A stretch of DNA of 64,000 nucleotides from assembly GCF_029255285.1 (NCBI RefSeq), contig NZ_JAPUVI010000022.1:206289-270288 (forward strand), read 5' to 3'. The first letter of the stretch is position 1. Every line of letters begins with the position of its first letter. Of this stretch, positions 55,401-63,984 are shown one piece after another. This DNA comes from Accumulibacter sp. GTDB lineage: Bacteria; Pseudomonadota; Gammaproteobacteria; Burkholderiales; Rhodocyclaceae. A model generated the notes under the pieces. That model worked only from the letters and a program-made list of their open reading frames with translations. It did no database searches and had not been told where the DNA came from. The position numbers were made by a program, and so were the translations under genes.

Positions 55401-57263
55401 TCAGCTCTTGCTGTCGGCAGTCCATTGCCCGACGCGGAAGATCACGAACTCGGCCGGGCGGCTCGGCGCCATGCCGACCAGGCAGATCAGGCGGCCGTTG
55501 TCGAGGTCGTTCTGGGTCATCGTCGTGCGATCGCAGCGCACGAAATAGGCCTCCTCGGGCTTCGCGCCGAGCAGCGCACCATCGCGCCAGAGGACATAGA
55601 GAAAGTCTTCGACCATGCTGCGGATGTTCGTCCATAGCCGCTCGTTGTTGGGCTCGAAGACCGCCCATTGGGTCGCCTTCTCGATCGAGTGCTCGACGTA
55701 GATGAACAGCCGACGCACGTTGACGTACTTCCACTCGGGGTCGGAACTCATCGTGCGCGCGCCCCACACGCGGTTGCCACGGCCGTCGAAGAAGCGCAGG
55801 CAGTTCACACCCTCGGGGTTGAGGACATCCTGGCGCGCCTTGTTGATGTTGATCTCGAACTTCGTCAGGCCGCGCACGACCTCGTTGGCCGGCGCCTTGT
55901 GCACGCCGCGCTCGATGTCGTTGCGCGCGTAGATGCCGCACACGAAGCCGGACGGCGGCAGCATCAGCTTGCGCGGTGGCGAGCCGGGAACGGTCGGGAA
56001 CAAGGGATCGAGAATTTCGATCCACGGGTGGTAAAGCGCCGCGTACTTGCTGTCGAACTTGCCGCGGAATTCGCGGATCTCGGAGATCGAACTGTTCGCC
56101 TTGGCATCGACGACGGCGATGCGGTAGCGGTACTTCTCGGCATGCGCGATCAGTTGATCGGCCGCCACCTGGATCGAATCGTCGTCGAGCAGTGCGCCGC
56201 CGTCGGGCAGCGCGACGATGGCGATGTCGTCGAGTTCGCCGAGCGCTTCGAGGCCGGTGGCGCGCTCGCTGACGATGTCGGGGTTGGCTTCCTCGCCGCG
56301 CAGGTCGTCCGGACTCGGCAGCGTGCCGTCGCCGCCGCCGCTGAGCCGCTTGTCCGCCGCCTGCAGGCCGACCATCAGCGCCGCCGGAGCGAAGGCGTTG
56401 GCCCCCGGCAGCCAGTCGAGATAGACCATCGCGTTCTCGTCTTCGGGGTCGTCGAGTTCGAGCACCTTGGCGATGTCGCGCCGCTGATCGCGCTGCGCGC
56501 CGAGCTGGTCATAGACGTCGATGCGGCCGTCGGGACCATAGACCGTGACGCGCAGTTCGACGAGCGAGATCTGCGACCCGGCGGCCACCGGAACGGCCAG
56601 TCCGGTGTTGTCGATGAAGGTCTGGCGGCCGTCGCTGTCGACGCTGACGACACGCAGGTTGCCGGCCACGAGCGCCGCGTTGCCGGTCGGCGCGACGGCC
56701 GGCAGCGGCGGGCTGACTTCGACGACGGCGCCGGCGCGAACGCTCTTCACCTGCACGCCCCAGGTGTGTCTGGCGAGAATGTCGCCGACCACCAGCGGGT
56801 ATTCGAAGGCCAGGTTCTTGCTGCGCTGGACCTGCGTGTCGACCAGGACGTTGCCGTCCTGGCCCGGCCAGCGGGCGCGCCAGGCCGCCGCGCCGAGCGT
56901 CGTCGGAACGGTCAGGCGGGCGATGTAGTTGGCCACCGGCTGCCCGGCCGCCGGCGCGAAGACGCGCGACACGTAGAGACGGCGACCGCCGTTGTTGAAA
57001 AAGGCGCGCGCCGCGTGCGCCAGATAGGCAGTGCGTTCGCCGGTCGCCAGGTCGAGCGGCGCCAGACCGCCATAGACGCGTTCGAATTCGGTGTAGGAAG
57101 TGATCAGGCGCGGCTTGGTCGTCGACGCGCCGGCCGAGTACTGCACGGGCCCGTAGCGGGTCACGCCGGCAAAACCGGTGGTACTGGTCGGCACGCCTTC
57201 GATCGACTTGGAGCGGAAGCTCACCTCCTCGACATAGACGCCAGGTGCTAGATACTCGGGCAT
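55401..57263 (-). CDS. Main tail sheath protein (Afp2/3-like)
   Basis: 620 residues. The N-terminus has LAPGVYVEEVSFRSKSIEGV and TSTTGFAGVTRYGP, the classic sheath opening. The C-terminal core has KFEININKARQDVLNPEGVN, then VRRLFIYVEHSIEKATQWAV, and ends RPAEFVIFRVGQW. It forms the outer contractile cylinder around the tube encoded next. The length exceeds a minimal sheath (~350), so it carries extra surface domains (about residues 120-330). Confidence 0.92.
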   Translation of the reverse strand: MPEYLAPGVYVEEVSFRSKSIEGVPTSTTGFAGVTRYGPVQYSAGASTTKPRLITSYTEFERVYGGLAPLDLATGERTAYLAHAARAFFNNGGRRLYVSRVFAPAAGQPVANYIARLTVPTTLGAAAWRARWPGQDGNVLVDTQVQRSKNLAFEYPLVVGDILARHTWGVQVKSVRAGAVVEVSPPLPAVAPTGNAALVAGNLRVVSVDSDGRQTFIDNTGLAVPVAAGSQISLVELRVTVYGPDGRIDVYDQLGAQRDQRRDIAKVLELDDPEDENAMVYLDWLPGANAFAPAALMVGLQAADKRLSGGGDGTLPSPDDLRGEEANPDIVSERATGLEALGELDDIAIVALPDGGALLDDDSIQVAADQLIAHAEKYRYRIAVVDAKANSSISEIREFRGKFDSKYAALYHPWIEILDPLFPTVPGSPPRKLMLPPSGFVCGIYARNDIERGVHKAPANEVVRGLTKFEININKARQDVLNPEGVNCLRFFDGRGNRVWGARTMSSDPEWKYVNVRRLFIYVEHSIEKATQWAVFEPNNERLWTNIRSMVEDFLYVLWRDGALLGAKPEEAYFVRCDRTTMTQNDLDNGRLICLVGMAPSRPAEFVIFRVGQWTADSKS

Positions 57264-57354
57264 GGTGTTCCCCTCTGTTCTACGGTGTGGTCATGAGACG
57301 GAAAAGGCGGCGCGGCGCGGCCGCAACGCCTGCTTCTGCCGGCGATTCTGCCGA

Positions 57355-58290
57355 CTAGGCGAAGAGCAGGTCGGCATCGTTTACTCCTGACAGCACGCCC
57401 GGCGGCAGCGTGAGGTCGACAAAATCGGGCTGCCTGACGTAAGTGGCGGGCATGGCGGTTCCTCTGAGAACGTCGTTCAGCGCGTCGCTGCCGGCGACTT
57501 CGAGCGGCAGGCCGGCCAACGGGTCGGCCGGTTCCGGAGCGCCGGCCGGCGGCAGGAATACCCACAGGCGAAGGGCCAGCGTCGCCGGCAGGACGACGCC
57601 GCCGGGAACGGCCAGCGTACCGAGAACGACGAGAAACTCGCCACGATCGTCGCCGTGCGCCCAGGCGAGTGGCGTTTCGCCGTCGAAGTCGGCCGGCCCG
57701 GCCCCCGGACGGGTGACCACGACGCGCGCCCAGGCGACCGGCCGGGCGCTGGCCAGCGAAGCGCCACGCCGGATACGGCCGCGTATGGCCGAAGCGTTGG
57801 CAGCCAGCGGATAGGCCGCACCGGGCCACAGCCAGGCGGTCCGGATGTTGGCCGTCGACGGCGGCGGCACGCCGCCGTTCTGTACCGGTGTGAGCGACAG
57901 GCGGCGCGGCACGTACTGCCGCGGGTCGTTGTCGGAGCGATAGGTGGCATGCCGCGGGTCGCGCCGCGCGAAGGCGCGCACGACGAAGTTCGTCGGATCG
58001 TCGGCCACCTCGAGCGGTGGCGTCGCCAGCTTGTCGGCCGCCGCCAGGCGCAGCCGCTTGGCCAGTCCGCCGGCATCGCGCAGCGCCTGACGGGCCTGCG
58101 AATGGCGCTCGAAACGCAGGCCGGCGGGACGCGGGCCGACCGCTTCGAGGTCGTTGATCCAATCGCCAGCGACCGGCATTCCGGTCAGGGCGTCCAGCCA
58201 TTGAATCCCGAGCGCCAGGCGATGGCCCACCCGGCTGACTTCGACCGTATCGTCGATCGTCAGCGGCCGGGTGACGGCGACGGCGCTCAT
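57355..58290 (-). CDS. Uncharacterised eCIS cluster protein between terminator and sheath genes
   Basis: 311 residues from ATG 58290, which overlaps the upstream stop. Beta-rich, with no membrane segment. Recognisable stretches such as LALGIQWLDALTGMPV at the start and TPLAWAHGDDRGEFLVVLG near 220 look like an immunoglobulin-like or transthyretin-like sandwich often attached to surface structures. It is second in the operon, before the main sheath. Possibly a collar or decoration protein; function not known. Confidence 0.55.
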   Translation of the reverse strand: MSAVAVTRPLTIDDTVEVSRVGHRLALGIQWLDALTGMPVAGDWINDLEAVGPRPAGLRFERHSQARQALRDAGGLAKRLRLAAADKLATPPLEVADDPTNFVVRAFARRDPRHATYRSDNDPRQYVPRRLSLTPVQNGGVPPPSTANIRTAWLWPGAAYPLAANASAIRGRIRRGASLASARPVAWARVVVTRPGAGPADFDGETPLAWAHGDDRGEFLVVLGTLAVPGGVVLPATLALRLWVFLPPAGAPEPADPLAGLPLEVAGSDALNDVLRGTAMPATYVRQPDFVDLTLPPGVLSGVNDADLLFA

Positions 58291-58910
58291 GCGCCGACCC
58301 GCAGGCGGATGTCGGCGTCGGTCACCGGCGGGGTGACCAGCGCCGCGGCGGTATCGATGCGCACCACGCGCGCCAGATAGGGTACCGACAGCCGGTAGTC
58401 GCTGGGTAGCGAGTCGAAAGTGCGCATCAAGGCTTCGGTCGAGATTTCCTCGAGCAGGAGTTGCACGGCGTCGGTCGGCGCGGCTTGCGGCTCGCCGGCG
58501 TATTCGGCGGTCACCGGCAGGCTGGGCGCGTAGAGCAGCGGCCCCGAGAGAACCGGCGCCTGTTCCAGGACCTGCATCGTGCGGCCGAGGATCATGTGCT
58601 GATATTCGGCGTTTTCGGCCCACGGCGTGAGCAGGTAATGCAGGTCGAGCGCCAGGTGCGCGCGGCCGTCGGCGTTGCCCACCGCCGACCAGGCGGCGCG
58701 CATGGTGTTGTTGAAATCCACCCGGTAGAGCAGGATCGATAGGGCGTTGTCGCCGATCTTGTCCTTCGCCAGGCTGTCGGCCAGGTCTTCGCTGCGAATC
58801 AGCACCGCTTTCGTCTTCTTGCCGGGGACCGGCTCGCGTTCGAGGAAGGCGCGCGCGAGTACCCGCTCGATGCTCTTCCCGACCGCGGCGATGCCCGTGA
58901 ACCCTGCCAT
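58287..58910 (-). CDS. DUF4255 tube/sheath terminator protein (Afp16-like)
   Basis: 207 residues from ATG 58910, preceded by AGGAGAGGAAG. Typical DUF4255/Pvc16 N-terminal fold: LSILLYRVDFNNTMRAAW, then LALDLHYLLTPWAENAEYQH and MILGRTMQVLEQAPVLSG. In Afp and PVC this protein caps the distal end of tube and sheath. First structural gene of the operon, 134 bases downstream of a sigma-54-type promoter. The longer frame to 59096 is rejected because its extra residues are basic and unlike the family. Confidence 0.85.
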   Translation of the reverse strand: MAGFTGIAAVGKSIERVLARAFLEREPVPGKKTKAVLIRSEDLADSLAKDKIGDNALSILLYRVDFNNTMRAAWSAVGNADGRAHLALDLHYLLTPWAENAEYQHMILGRTMQVLEQAPVLSGPLLYAPSLPVTAEYAGEPQAAPTDAVQLLLEEISTEALMRTFDSLPSDYRLSVPYLARVVRIDTAAALVTPPVTDADIRLRVGA

Positions 58911-59043
58911 GCGTCTTCCTCTCCTGGCGACATGCGGCCGCCTCGCCGCGTGCCGGCGGGTTTCACGCCTCATCCCCGGCCCACCGGCCAGACGAAGAGC
59001 GGAACGCCGGAAAACCGCGCGCGAAGCGAACGCCATCCGTTTC

Positions 59044-59059
59044 AGCAAGCCCCGTGCCA
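59044..59059 (-). promoter_or_regulatory. Sigma-54 (-24/-12) promoter of the eCIS operon
   Basis: Minus-strand sequence TGGCACGGGGCTTGCT is a full match to the sigma-54 consensus TGGCAC-N5-TTGC(A/T). It lies 134 bases upstream of the DUF4255 start, oriented into the operon. A sigma-54 activator gene lies 600 bases away. Transcription would start near 59033. Confidence 0.8.
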
Positions 59060-59269
59060 GCTTCAAGCCACCCAATAAGCCCCTGTATCGCGACACCTTT
59101 CGGCAAGCGATGACGATCGCCGACGGTCATCCGGGTCGAATTCGACCCGCCCCGCTGCGGTCACACGCAAGCGCGGCGCCGCGGCCGGCGCCGGCCGCGT
59201 GCCCTGCTCCACCGGCCGCTTCCGGTTTTGGCCGGCATGGCGCGGCGAGCGAACGAGGGTGGGTGAATG

Positions 59270-59321
59270 GTGACCCGGGTGGGTCGGGATTGACCCACCG
59301 GCCGGCGCCGAACCGGGTCAC
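59270..59321. promoter_or_regulatory. Nested inverted repeats, candidate activator-binding site upstream of the eCIS promoter
   Basis: An outer pair GTGACCCGG (59270-59278) / CCGGGTCAC (59313-59321) encloses an inner pair GGTGGGTC (59278-59285) / GACCCACC (59292-59299). They lie 210-280 bases upstream of the -24/-12 promoter, in the distance range usual for sigma-54 enhancer sites. They touch the 3' end of the small winged-helix gene. Confidence 0.5.
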
Positions 59322-59575
59322 TGGTCCGAAAAACCTTGCGCGTCGCCTCCGCCGCGCGAGTAAACCACGTGCCGGTCGGCGTTTTCCCGCCGCCGAACGA
59401 GTCCCTGCGCCTGCAGACGCGCCAGCGCGGCCTCGACAAGGTGGCCGTCGACCGACCAGTGGCTGGGCAGCCACCACTCGCAGACGCCATCTACGGTGTC
59501 GGCTGCCTCGGGGTGGCGGTGGAGATAGCGCAGGATGGCGTCCACCACCTGGCTGAGGCTTGGCTGCGGGTCCAT
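59318..59575 (-). CDS. Small winged-helix-like protein
   Basis: 85 residues from ATG 59575, after AGGAGAGGGG. The fold pattern is helix-helix-helix-wing: LSQVVDAILRYLHRHPEAAD, then VEAALARLQAQGLVRRRENA, then a basic RHVVYSR strand. This suggests a winged-helix DNA-binding or replication-terminator-like domain. It lies between the activator gene and the eCIS operon on the same strand, with a weak sigma-54-like site (TAGCACGATGATTGCT, 59608-59623) just upstream. Possibly a local regulator of the injection system. Confidence 0.55.
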   Translation of the reverse strand: MDPQPSLSQVVDAILRYLHRHPEAADTVDGVCEWWLPSHWSVDGHLVEAALARLQAQGLVRRRENADRHVVYSRGGGDAQGFSDQ

Positions 59576-59664
59576 TTCCCCCTCTCCTGAGGCAACAGGA
59601 ATCCGCAAGCAATCATCGTGCTATGCCGGAACGGCGGCGCGGGGGCATAACCGCCGGCGCGACT

Positions 59665-60660
59665 TCAGGGACGGCGAAAGTGCTCCGGTTCGATGCCGTG
59701 CTTCTTCAACAGCTTGCCGAGCGCCCGTCGCTCCTTGCCGGCCAGACGGGCGGCGCTGGAGACGTTGCCCGCCGTCTCGGACATCAGACGCAAAAGTTGG
59801 CCGCGCTCGAAGTCGTGCAGCACCTGTTGCTTGGCCTCGTTGAAGTTGAGCGTCGTCGGACAGGCAAGACGACCGTCTACCGGCGGGTGGCGTTCGCCGT
59901 CGGAAATGGCGTCGCGCACCAGGACGTCGGGCCCGTCGCAGAGCAGGAACTCGCGCTGAATCCGGTTCTGCAGTTCGCGCACGTTGCCAGGCCACGCCTG
60001 GGCAAGCAGCCAGCCGACGGTATCCGGGTGCAGTTCCTTGACCGCGAGCTGGTACTGGCTGGCGGCTTCGGCAATGAAGTGGCGCGCCAGCAGGACGATG
60101 TCGTCGCCACGCAGGCGCAGCGGCGGCATGTGCAGATCCATGGCGGTCAGGCGGTAGTAGAGGTCGGAGCGGAATTCCTCGCGCGCCACGCGCTGCCGCA
60201 GATCGCTGTTGCAGGCCGCGACGATGCGCACGTCGGCCGTCTCCGTGCGGCTGCTGCCGAGCCGGCGGTACTGGCCATCCTGCAGGAAGCGCAGCAGGCT
60301 GACCTGCGCTTTCGGGGTCAGCGCGTCGACTTCGTCGAGAAACAGCGTGCCACCCTCGGCCTGCGCGATGAGGCCGCTCTGGCTGTCGCGCGCGTCGGTA
60401 TAGGCCCCCCTGGCGTGGCCGAAGAGTTCGTTCTCGACCAGATGATCGGGCAGCGCGCCGCAATTCACCGGAATGAAAGGCCGCTCCCGACGGCGTCCCT
60501 GATAGTGGATGGCACGCGCCGCCATCTCCTTGCCACTCCCCGTCTCGCCGGTGATCAGCACGCTGGTGTCGTAGCACGCGATGCGGGCGAGCAGCCCCAG
60601 CATCGCCCGAAACGGGCCGGATTCGCCGATGAAACCATTTACCACAGGCCACTCGCTCAT
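59665..60660 (-). CDS. Stand-alone sigma-54-dependent activator (bacterial enhancer-binding protein)
   Basis: 331 residues from ATG 60660, preceded by GGAGGAG. It starts directly with the AAA+ domain: Walker A GETGSGKE (38-45), the sigma-54-contact loop GAYTDA (85-90; GAFTGA in most), Walker B GGTLFLDE (103-110), and an arginine-finger region [10 protein letters not shown] Fis-type helix-turn-helix ends the protein ([21 protein letters not shown]). No receiver or sensory domain is present, as in PspF, so activity is probably controlled by expression level or a partner. It lies next to a perfect -24/-12 promoter that opens the eCIS operon. Confidence 0.85.
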   Translation of the reverse strand: MSEWPVVNGFIGESGPFRAMLGLLARIACYDTSVLITGETGSGKEMAARAIHYQGRRRERPFIPVNCGALPDHLVENELFGHARGAYTDARDSQSGLIAQAEGGTLFLDEVDALTPKAQVSLLRFLQDGQYRRLGSSRTETADVRIVAACNSDLRQRVAREEFRSDLYYRLTAMDLHMPPLRLRGDDIVLLARHFIAEAASQYQLAVKELHPDTVGWLLAQAWPGNVRELQNRIQREFLLCDGPDVLVRDAISDGERHPPVDGRLACPTTLNFNEAKQQVLHDFERGQLLRLMSETAGNVSSAARLAGKERRALGKLLKKHGIEPEHFRRP

Positions 60661-61774
60661 CGTCTCCTCCACTGCCGACGCGGTCGCCAGCGCCGGATTC
60701 GTTGAATTCCGATTGGTAAATCTAGCAGACCATCCCGGACAGCGTCCAATCAACTGTCTGAATGAGCGTCTCGAGGAGGCCCGTCGGCCGCACGGCGCGG
60801 GCGCCGGGCACGCCGGCCACTTGCGCAACGCGTCGAAACGGTCATCGACGCCCCCGCTGTCCGCCCGACGCCTCGCGGAAGGTCAACGAGCGCTTACGAT
60901 CTTGCGCGAGGCGTCAGGAGGCTTTCCAGACCCATCAGGAGGCTTCCTTGACGAAGAAGCTTGGATCGTGCGAGCGAAGCGAAGCCACAACCTGAACCGC
61001 TTGTGGATCTGGCCCGGAGAGAGCCGACCGGGCCGCAAGAAATCAGGCGCTTGCCCTTGGGATGTGAAAAGCCGAAGGCGCGCGCCCGCCGAAAGCTTGT
61101 CGGCCGCACATACGGCGGGACGTGCCATAGACGATCCGCGCCGCACACGGTCCGCCATTCCATCCTCGCCGTCCTGGCGTTGCGATGGCGCAAGCCAACG
61201 GGTCGTCACGGCAGGCGACGACGTCGCTCTCCCGAACGACGCCGCACGACAAGTGGCACCCGAGGAAAACCGTGGCCAAGGGTATTGTGGTTGAACAACT
61301 CGCCGCCCCTGACTTGGCCATGTCGTATTGTTCGCCATCGCTGACGCCGGGCAGCGAGAACGACAAGGCGGACGCCCGGGTGATCCTCGAGTCGGCGCTT
61401 CGTCGTAAGCCGCGCCGCGCTGGCGCCAGACCTGCCTCGCCGTTGTCGGCCCGTTCTGGAAAAAGGTTCGCAGATGTCTGAGACAGGCCTCGACTTCGTC
61501 AGCGTCCACATCTTCACGGATGGCGTTTATGATGGAGAAGCGTGAGTCGCGTTGACCATTGGACATGCCGGGCTTAGGTTCGGATACCATAGTGCTTCCG
61601 CCGTATGCGGCGGCGAAGCTGGTCGGGCAGCTTGGCTGGCGAAGGTGTATTTTGCGTCTCGTCAGGCGCGTTCGTCGTTAGCACCTTTCGAGAAATCAAG
61701 AGGCTACAGAAAATGAGACGTAGTATACACCTTGTGCTGTTTTTTTATACACCACTTTTGGTGTCTACTTCACG
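60661..61774. other. Region without a convincing gene, between the eCIS regulator and the cassette array
   Basis: About 1.1 kb. Several overlapping frames exist on both strands, but none shows a recognisable family, signal or membrane pattern. A near-duplicate TCAGGAGGCTT(T)CC occurs at 60914 and 60935. The last ~95 bases (from about 61680) are AT-rich and include an imperfect hairpin (GTAG...ACACC / GGTGTCTAC near 61721-61770). No R''-type core (YYYAAC) is present in the 180 bases before 61774, so the first cassette does not follow an ordinary attC. An attI or a secondary insertion point is possible. No integron integrase is recognisable here. Confidence 0.45.
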
Positions 61775-61789
61775 TTAGGGCTAGTGCAA

Positions 61790-62095
61790 ATGTCGCTTGA
61801 GCGCTTCCAAACTTGGTTTCGATTCGGGCACTGGCTTGATACCCCACAGGGCACCGCTTTGTTATTGAGCATTCCAGCATGTTGGTCAGTAGTAGTGCTT
61901 CGTTTTGCGGTACCCGATGTGGCTGAGGTTCGTGCTTTCGCTTCGCCAAGTTGGCTCTACTTGATTTCCCCGTTTCTTGGGTTTCTGGTTTTCGTCCGTA
62001 ATAGCCTCCCAACCTTTGGCTCTTCATGGCTGGCAACTTTTTCTGTGTGTGTGGCGTCGGGGTTTCCGTTCTATGTCTTATACATCAAGCCCTAA
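61790..62095 (+). CDS. Cassette 1: small membrane protein
   Basis: About 101 residues with three probable membrane helices: LLLSIPACWSVVVLRFAV, then WLYLISPFLGFLVFV, then LATFSVCVASGFPFYVLY. No family recognised. ATG 61790 lies 15 bases inside the cassette; GTG 61784 is an alternative. The stop codon TAA is part of the attC R'' core, a compact arrangement common in cassettes. Function unknown. Confidence 0.65.
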   Translation: MSLERFQTWFRFGHWLDTPQGTALLLSIPACWSVVVLRFAVPDVAEVRAFASPSWLYLISPFLGFLVFVRNSLPTFGSSWLATFSVCVASGFPFYVLYIKP

Positions 62096-62177
62096 CCCGG
62101 CGCTCGACCTCGCTCCCTTCGGTCGCTGGACGCTGCGCGATAAAGCCGCGCAGCGCCGGTCAGCTCTACGTTAGGTT
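62088..62177 (+). repeat. attC site of cassette 1
   Basis: R'' AGCCCTAAC and the 3' core GTTAGGT, about 90 bases apart. The arms pair imperfectly (GGCGCTCGACC against GGTCAGCTC) with one unpaired C, the extrahelical base usual in attC. An internal hairpin runs GCTGCGCG ... CGCGCAGC. Confidence 0.8.
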
Positions 62178-62182
62178 CATTC

Positions 62183-63232
62183 GTGCCTCTCGAGACACCA
62201 TCACTTGAAGTCGTGTACTACTCCGGCCCGATCCCATCCGGACCGGCGGCCCTTACCCTGATGGGGCTCGTGTTTGACAAGATTCACTTCCCAAACGTCT
62301 ATTTGCCAACTGAAGGCTATGACATTGCAGAGGTAAAGAAGGAGGCCGAGCGAATTGCTGGTCTTGGTATACGAGACTACAACACGGCGGTGCTGGTGGG
62401 CGCGCTGCGGTTCTTGCCGCTCGCGAGGGAACTTAAGGAATTCTGTTACTTTTCGGGGCAAGATGGACAGGTTTTTGGTAACGTTGGCAAGGGGGCAGAC
62501 GAGCTTGTCAAAGCCTTAGATGAACAAATCTTTGGCCCGCCTCAACCAAACTTCCATCCGATATACGAAACGGGCCATAACAAAGGACTTCCGGGCGGGG
62601 AACAATACATCGACTATCCGGGCAGCCTTCACTATCCCGCGAATGCCATCGTCTACGCCTCTGCAAATGGAATCCCGCTAGTCAATGACAACCCTGGTTT
62701 GCCGGTTCCAGCTCTTGGCGGCACCGCCGCGAAAGACAATGTAAAACTTCTCACCACAATCCTTGCTTTGGAATGTGCAAACCTTGTGCTGCCGAAGATC
62801 CGCGTGCTCCGGCCCCAAGAAATCTTGGAAATGCGGGACGATCTATCAAAGTACCTTCGCCCGTTCCGACTGAGCTTGCTCAGGTTGGCGGGAGAACTTA
62901 ACAAGGCGATTTCCAACACCTCCACGAACGACGAAATTCTTAGTGCCGCGCGTTTCCTAGTTGAGACAGAGGTACAACCATCTCTCATTGAACTTAAGGC
63001 CGCTATAGAGGCACCGAGCAAGCGTTGGTACAACCGCGCATTTGACGTCGCCAAACAGGTTCCCGAACTCGCCACGTCTTTCGCAACCTTGCCAACGAAT
63101 ATTGCAATCGCAAAGGTTCTAGCCGCGCTCGGTGCTATTTTGGTCGATATGCAGTCAGAAGAGGCAGAGAAGCACGCCAGCCGATCAGGCATGTACTACT
63201 TGCTTAAGCTACGTGATGTGGGCGGTGACTGA
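62183..63232 (+). CDS. Cassette 2: hypothetical 349-residue protein
   Basis: GTG start at 62183, 12 bases into the cassette; stop TGA overlaps the attC R'' box. Soluble and mostly alpha/beta. The N-terminal part has MGLVFDKIHFPNVYLPTEGY and the C-terminal half is helical (KYLRPFRLSLLRLAGELNKA). A segment VPELATSFATLPTNIAIAKV near 295 is mildly hydrophobic but not a clear membrane helix. I recognise no family. Its 1152-bp cassette is large. Its composition is far less GC-biased than the chromosome here, supporting capture from elsewhere. Confidence 0.75.
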   Translation: MPLETPSLEVVYYSGPIPSGPAALTLMGLVFDKIHFPNVYLPTEGYDIAEVKKEAERIAGLGIRDYNTAVLVGALRFLPLARELKEFCYFSGQDGQVFGNVGKGADELVKALDEQIFGPPQPNFHPIYETGHNKGLPGGEQYIDYPGSLHYPANAIVYASANGIPLVNDNPGLPVPALGGTAAKDNVKLLTTILALECANLVLPKIRVLRPQEILEMRDDLSKYLRPFRLSLLRLAGELNKAISNTSTNDEILSAARFLVETEVQPSLIELKAAIEAPSKRWYNRAFDVAKQVPELATSFATLPTNIAIAKVLAALGAILVDMQSEEAEKHASRSGMYYLLKLRDVGGD

Positions 63233-63329
63233 ACCTAACAACCGCTTCGAGGGGACCGCCGAGAAGCTGCGCTTCTCGGTTCCCCGTCGGCTTCGCCGCC
63301 GGGCGGCCCCTCAAGCTAAACGTTAGAAC
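63231..63329 (+). repeat. attC site of cassette 2
   Basis: R'' GAACCTAAC and 3' core GTTAGAA. The outer arms pair as CCGCTTCGAGGGG against CCCCTCAAGC, leaving a single extrahelical C. The centre folds further (GAGAAGC ... GCTTCTC). Confidence 0.85.
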
Positions 63330-63338
63330 GCTCGCCGT

Positions 63339-63800
63339 ATGGACGCTGATGGCCTCGCCCAAGTATTTGTGCTTCTGCTTCACTGGCGTGTCACGGTATC
63401 CCTCATTGCTTCGTCTGCGCTCGCAATCGCACTGGTGCAGATGCTTCCCTGGCTCACTGGGCTACAGGGCATCGCCATTGCACTGGCTGGCTTCTTTCCA
63501 GGCGCTATCTGGGAGTCCACAGCCACCAATGCGCCTTCCACACGATCTGGCGGTCCCGTTAACGAAACGTCCATCTTGGTTTCTGCCCTGGCGTCGGTGA
63601 TCGTTGGTTCAATCTGGGGCATCTTCAGTTCAACTTCTCTCCACGCTTTCTTGGCGGGGGCCATCCTTTTCTCAGTGTTCGCTCTGCTTTGGGCGTGGTA
63701 TGTTGTACGCATCAAGAAATGGGTGAATACTGCTCGCGCCAAGGTCTGCTGCTTTGTCGCTGCAGTTGCATATCTGGCGACCTATGTCATCGCACGTTAA
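63339..63800 (+). CDS. Cassette 3: membrane protein
   Basis: 153 residues with four predicted membrane helices (VTVSLIASSALAIALVQML; a short one at GIAIALAGFFPGAIW; ILVSALASVIVGSIWGIF; AFLAGAILFSVFALLWAWYV) and a terminal hydrophobic tail (VCCFVAAVAYLATYVIA). No family recognised. ATG 63339 is 16 bases inside the cassette; the stop is three bases before the attC R'' core. Function unknown. Confidence 0.7.
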   Translation: MDADGLAQVFVLLLHWRVTVSLIASSALAIALVQMLPWLTGLQGIAIALAGFFPGAIWESTATNAPSTRSGGPVNETSILVSALASVIVGSIWGIFSSTSLHAFLAGAILFSVFALLWAWYVVRIKKWVNTARAKVCCFVAAVAYLATYVIAR

Positions 63801-63802
63801 GC

Positions 63803-63888
63803 GTTCTAACAAGTCGGTCGAGGCGCGGCTTCGCCGCTGGGACGCCAGCCGGCATGCCGGCCGGCGCCCCTCACCTTCACGTTGGGCG
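63803..63888 (+). repeat. attC site of cassette 3
   Basis: R'' GTTCTAAC and 3' core GTTGGGC, about 85 bases, with a long internal palindrome (GCCGGC ATGCCGGCCGGC). This 3' core starts cassette 4, whose own R'' lies outside the window. Confidence 0.8.
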
Positions 63889-63984
63889 CCCGATTCTGAG
63901 GCCCCTACCCCACACGATTGCGGATTCATATCCTTCGCGGAAACATACATCACTCTGCGACCACTTCTCACAGGAGAGTAAACT

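Noticed and set aside
57264-57354. Possible internal promoter or terminator between the main sheath gene and the preceding gene
   Set aside because: The 91-base gap has no clear -24/-12, -35/-10 or stem with a T tract, so read-through transcription is more likely.
61043-61366. A minus-strand peptide with a Cys/Ser/Thr-rich stretch (SCSTTIPLATVFLGCHLSCG) resembling a lanthipeptide core
   Set aside because: No double-Gly leader, no modifying enzyme or transporter nearby, no good start codon, and overlapping frames are equally open. Most likely chance.
60883-61590. A 235-residue minus-strand frame, considered as a decayed integron integrase
   Set aside because: No tyrosine-recombinase R-H-R-Y signature or IntI-specific insert could be found in any frame of this stretch.
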